A stretch of 64,000 nt of DNA from Anagrus nilaparvatae (Eukaryota; Arthropoda; Insecta; Hymenoptera; Mymaridae): positions 3,189,501-3,253,500 of the forward strand of contig JAKSXM010000288.1 in NCBI GenBank assembly GCA_022575985.1, given 5' to 3'. The notes under the pieces are model-generated. The model saw only the letters and a program-made list of their open reading frames with translations. It was not told the DNA's origin and searched no databases. Made by a program: the position numbers and the translations under genes. Below are positions 61,745 to 64,000 of the stretch, one piece after another; position 1 is the first letter of the stretch; each line of letters starts with the position of its first letter.

Positions 61745-62412
61745 TCATTTGACATTAAAAAAAAACCTTTATTTAAGTCTTGTTTATACATAGCAAAAAA
61801 AATGTGCGAAATCAGTAAAAATTGAGTTTTTGTCGTTGTCATTCTTTTTATTCTCTTTTTTTATTTGATTTAAATAAAAAGAGTTAAAATTATTGGAGAG
61901 GATGGGGTCAAATGTTAAAATTTTTAATTTTTGGTAGAATTTTTGTTTATTGACAGCAGGTTATTTTTTAGATTTGGAGGCATAATTTAATGAAGAAAAA
62001 TTTGTTCCAAGTGATTTTTGTTCCATTTTTTATTTTATTTAAGTAACTTATAATTATTAGGGTTGGTGTGGATATCAATTTTATAGGCACATTTTTTTGG
62101 TGATCATACCATGGAATTTTCCAACGAGTAATTTTTTTTTTTAATTTTAAGTTTCTATTTCTACGAATTCTTATTTTGACCTCAGTTTCTCCAATAATGT
62201 AAAAATATAGCCTCTATATTAAAAAAAATGTATATCATTATGTTAATTTTTTGTATTATTTTTGTATAAATATGACTTTCCTTAATGAAAAAAAAAAGTT
62301 TAAATTAAAAAGTATAATCAAAACTATAAATTAAAAAATAAAAATGCAAAATTTTTTTCCTCAAAATTTCAGTACAAAAAAATGTTATAATAGACTGTAT
62401 TTATAGATAACA

Positions 62413-62421
62413 TGACCTTGA
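62413..62421 (-). promoter_or_regulatory. FTZ-F1-type site
   Basis: TGACCTTGA, the reverse complement of TCAAGGTCA, far downstream of E75. Confidence 0.25.
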
Positions 62422-63589
62422 ATATTTTTTTTTGTTAATATTTTTCTAATATTTTTTTTTATGTGATTTTTATTCTTTTATTTTATTCTTATAAAAATGA
62501 ATATATAAAAGATTCCTCTTTTTATTTAAGCTCTTCTTTTTGTGCAAAAAAAATATAAAACGAAACCTTGTTATAATAAAAAAAAGTCTTTAGTTTTTAG
62601 ATTTTTTTTTAAATATTATTTTTCTGAAAACACATAAATAAATATTGACGTCTTTTTATTATCATTTCTTAAGGATTTTTATTGATAGAAATTTTAGCTA
62701 AATTTGGATTTATTGTTCAATAAGAATAATTTGCAATTAATAAAAAAAACAGTACAATTTTTTGGTTTGTAAGTTAAATTTCATTAAATTTCAAATTTTG
62801 AGGTTAAGGAATTGATTTAAACATTGTTAATTTTTGATAATTTTTTGGAGTTGATTTAATTCTTCATCTGGTGTTTATAATTCAAAATTAAAATTATCTT
62901 TAAATATAAAATTGGGAATCAGGTTAGTGGCTTGTGAGTAGTCTTATTTGGTAGAAATCACTTTTTTCTACCAAATCTCGTATTGATTCTAAGTATAGTT
63001 TTGACCCATTTGATAAAACTTTAAAATTATAATTACGATTAATATTTTTAGCTTCTGGGTCATTTGCTACTGGAAACTACATATAAAATACTTTGATAAT
63101 TTTTTTGAGAACTATATATTTTTTGATAAAAATATGGTCATGTAAGAAATCTAATATATTTATAATCTCAAAAAATGCCTGAAAATAATGTGTTTCATAA
63201 ACATATAAAAAACCAAAACTATTAAAATCGAGGTCACATAGTTCATAAATCATTAAGAATAATATCTTATCAAATAGTATAACGTAAAATAAGTGATAAT
63301 AAATTTAAATTTACTTGTAAAACACCATACAAATATAAAATTGTTTAAGCTATATACAAGTTTTCAAATGATTGTTATCTTTTTATTATCTTGTGTACGA
63401 GTAGATTGTAAATTAATTATTTTCTAATTGCTTTATTTGTAATGCAATATAATCATAAATGTAGTACATGTACCTGCGAGCTTCTGGTTTAATTTGGGAT
63501 AATAAAAAAGTTTTTTTTAAATTTGCTTTAACGTAGCAGTTTTATTGTATCAATTTAGCAATGGACCTGCAAATATGGCACCAATAAAT

Positions 63590-63950
63590 GTATTACTCGA
63601 GTTAAATCACAGAGGGAGGTGTTCAGATATTGGCCGTTACCAGATTTGATCTATGTATAAGGGTTTTTTGGGTCACTGATCATGACAAATGTGCGGAACA
63701 CCTATAATTTAGTAAAAATTACCAAAAGGCGTAAGAGTGTCCAGATTTGGTAGCTTTTGCAAATATAAAGGCGAAGCGCCAATTTTTTATAGACATTTTT
63801 TGGACCCCGGAATTTGTGATCAATGACCCAAAACACCTATAGTGGACCGAGTCTTGTATCTGCCAGTGAACCAGGATTTGACTAGAGTATATAGGCACCT
63901 ACGAAGCAAATTTTGTACTTAAAAAGATTTCGCTTGGAATCGATTAAATA
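63590..63950. repeat. Unclassified repeat-like segment at the window edge
   Basis: The segment is GC-richer than its surroundings and internally repetitive. GGGTCA-C-TGATCA (63670-63682) is mirrored by TGATCA-A-TGACCC (63817-63829), and AACACCTATA occurs at 63697-63706 and 63832-63841. It probably belongs to an element continuing past the window. Confidence 0.5.
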
Positions 63951-64000
63951 AACTGAATCTCTTGAAATTTTAATTTTTGAGATAATCGCAATTTCAAACA

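Larger units (their letters stand above)
45441..64000. other. Downstream intergenic DNA with mobile elements
   Basis: I find no gene in this stretch. It carries the repeat elements listed separately, isolated receptor half-sites and AT-rich filler. No IR1 site with fewer than two mismatches was found. Confidence 0.6.

Overview
The window is a very AT-rich piece of an animal nuclear genome. It holds one recognisable gene, the ecdysone-inducible nuclear receptor E75 (Eip75B, NR1D3 class), on the + strand. The receptor sequence is clearly insect. The ligand-binding domain, the base composition and the short spliced 3' exons look hymenopteran, possibly a parasitoid wasp, but that is inference. 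There are no bacterial-type operons, no convincing tRNA or rRNA genes and no CRISPR array.

Gene layout. Three candidate alternative first coding exons (5111-5396, 13759-13870, 35483-35639) all end in phase 1 at a GT donor. Each can join the shared exon 35829-35917 (first zinc finger), then 38523-38667 (second zinc finger), 40480-40721 (hinge and start of the ligand-binding region) and 40817-42763 (ligand-binding domain plus long low-complexity tail and stop). A fourth, E75B-like form starts at 38415 and reads directly into the second-finger exon, so it lacks finger one. Predicted lengths are 902, 844, 859 and 813 residues. The likely 3'UTR follows to about 45.4 kb, where a candidate AATAAA lies at 45408.

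Regulatory landscape. The upstream and intronic DNA (about 4.3-38 kb) is studded with 13-bp inverted repeats of nuclear-receptor half-sites with a 1-bp spacer, the form RGKTCA N TGAMCY of ecdysone response elements. Reading by eye I count 3 perfect sites and 19 with one mismatch, all upstream of the ligand-binding exons and none in the 21 kb downstream. FTZ-F1-type sites, one ROR/E75-type site before the E75B start, and a strong candidate recursive-splicing (ratchet) point at 23666/23667 add to this. E75 is a primary ecdysone target and itself a haem-binding repressor that partners HR3, so the array fits a densely hormone-wired, multi-promoter early gene.

Downstream (45.4-64 kb) I see no gene. 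It holds mobile and repeat DNA: a G-rich minisatellite (46664-46844), a 91-bp-arm hairpin (48361-48571), a 1.9 kb non-autonomous hAT-like foldback element with an 8-bp target duplication (52132-54039), a 424-bp MITE (55039-55462), a short GC-rich hairpin (58867-58904) and an unresolved repeat at the right edge. A dispersed repeat family has copies or ends near 3.1, 25.6, 31.2, 50.8 and 61.4 kb.
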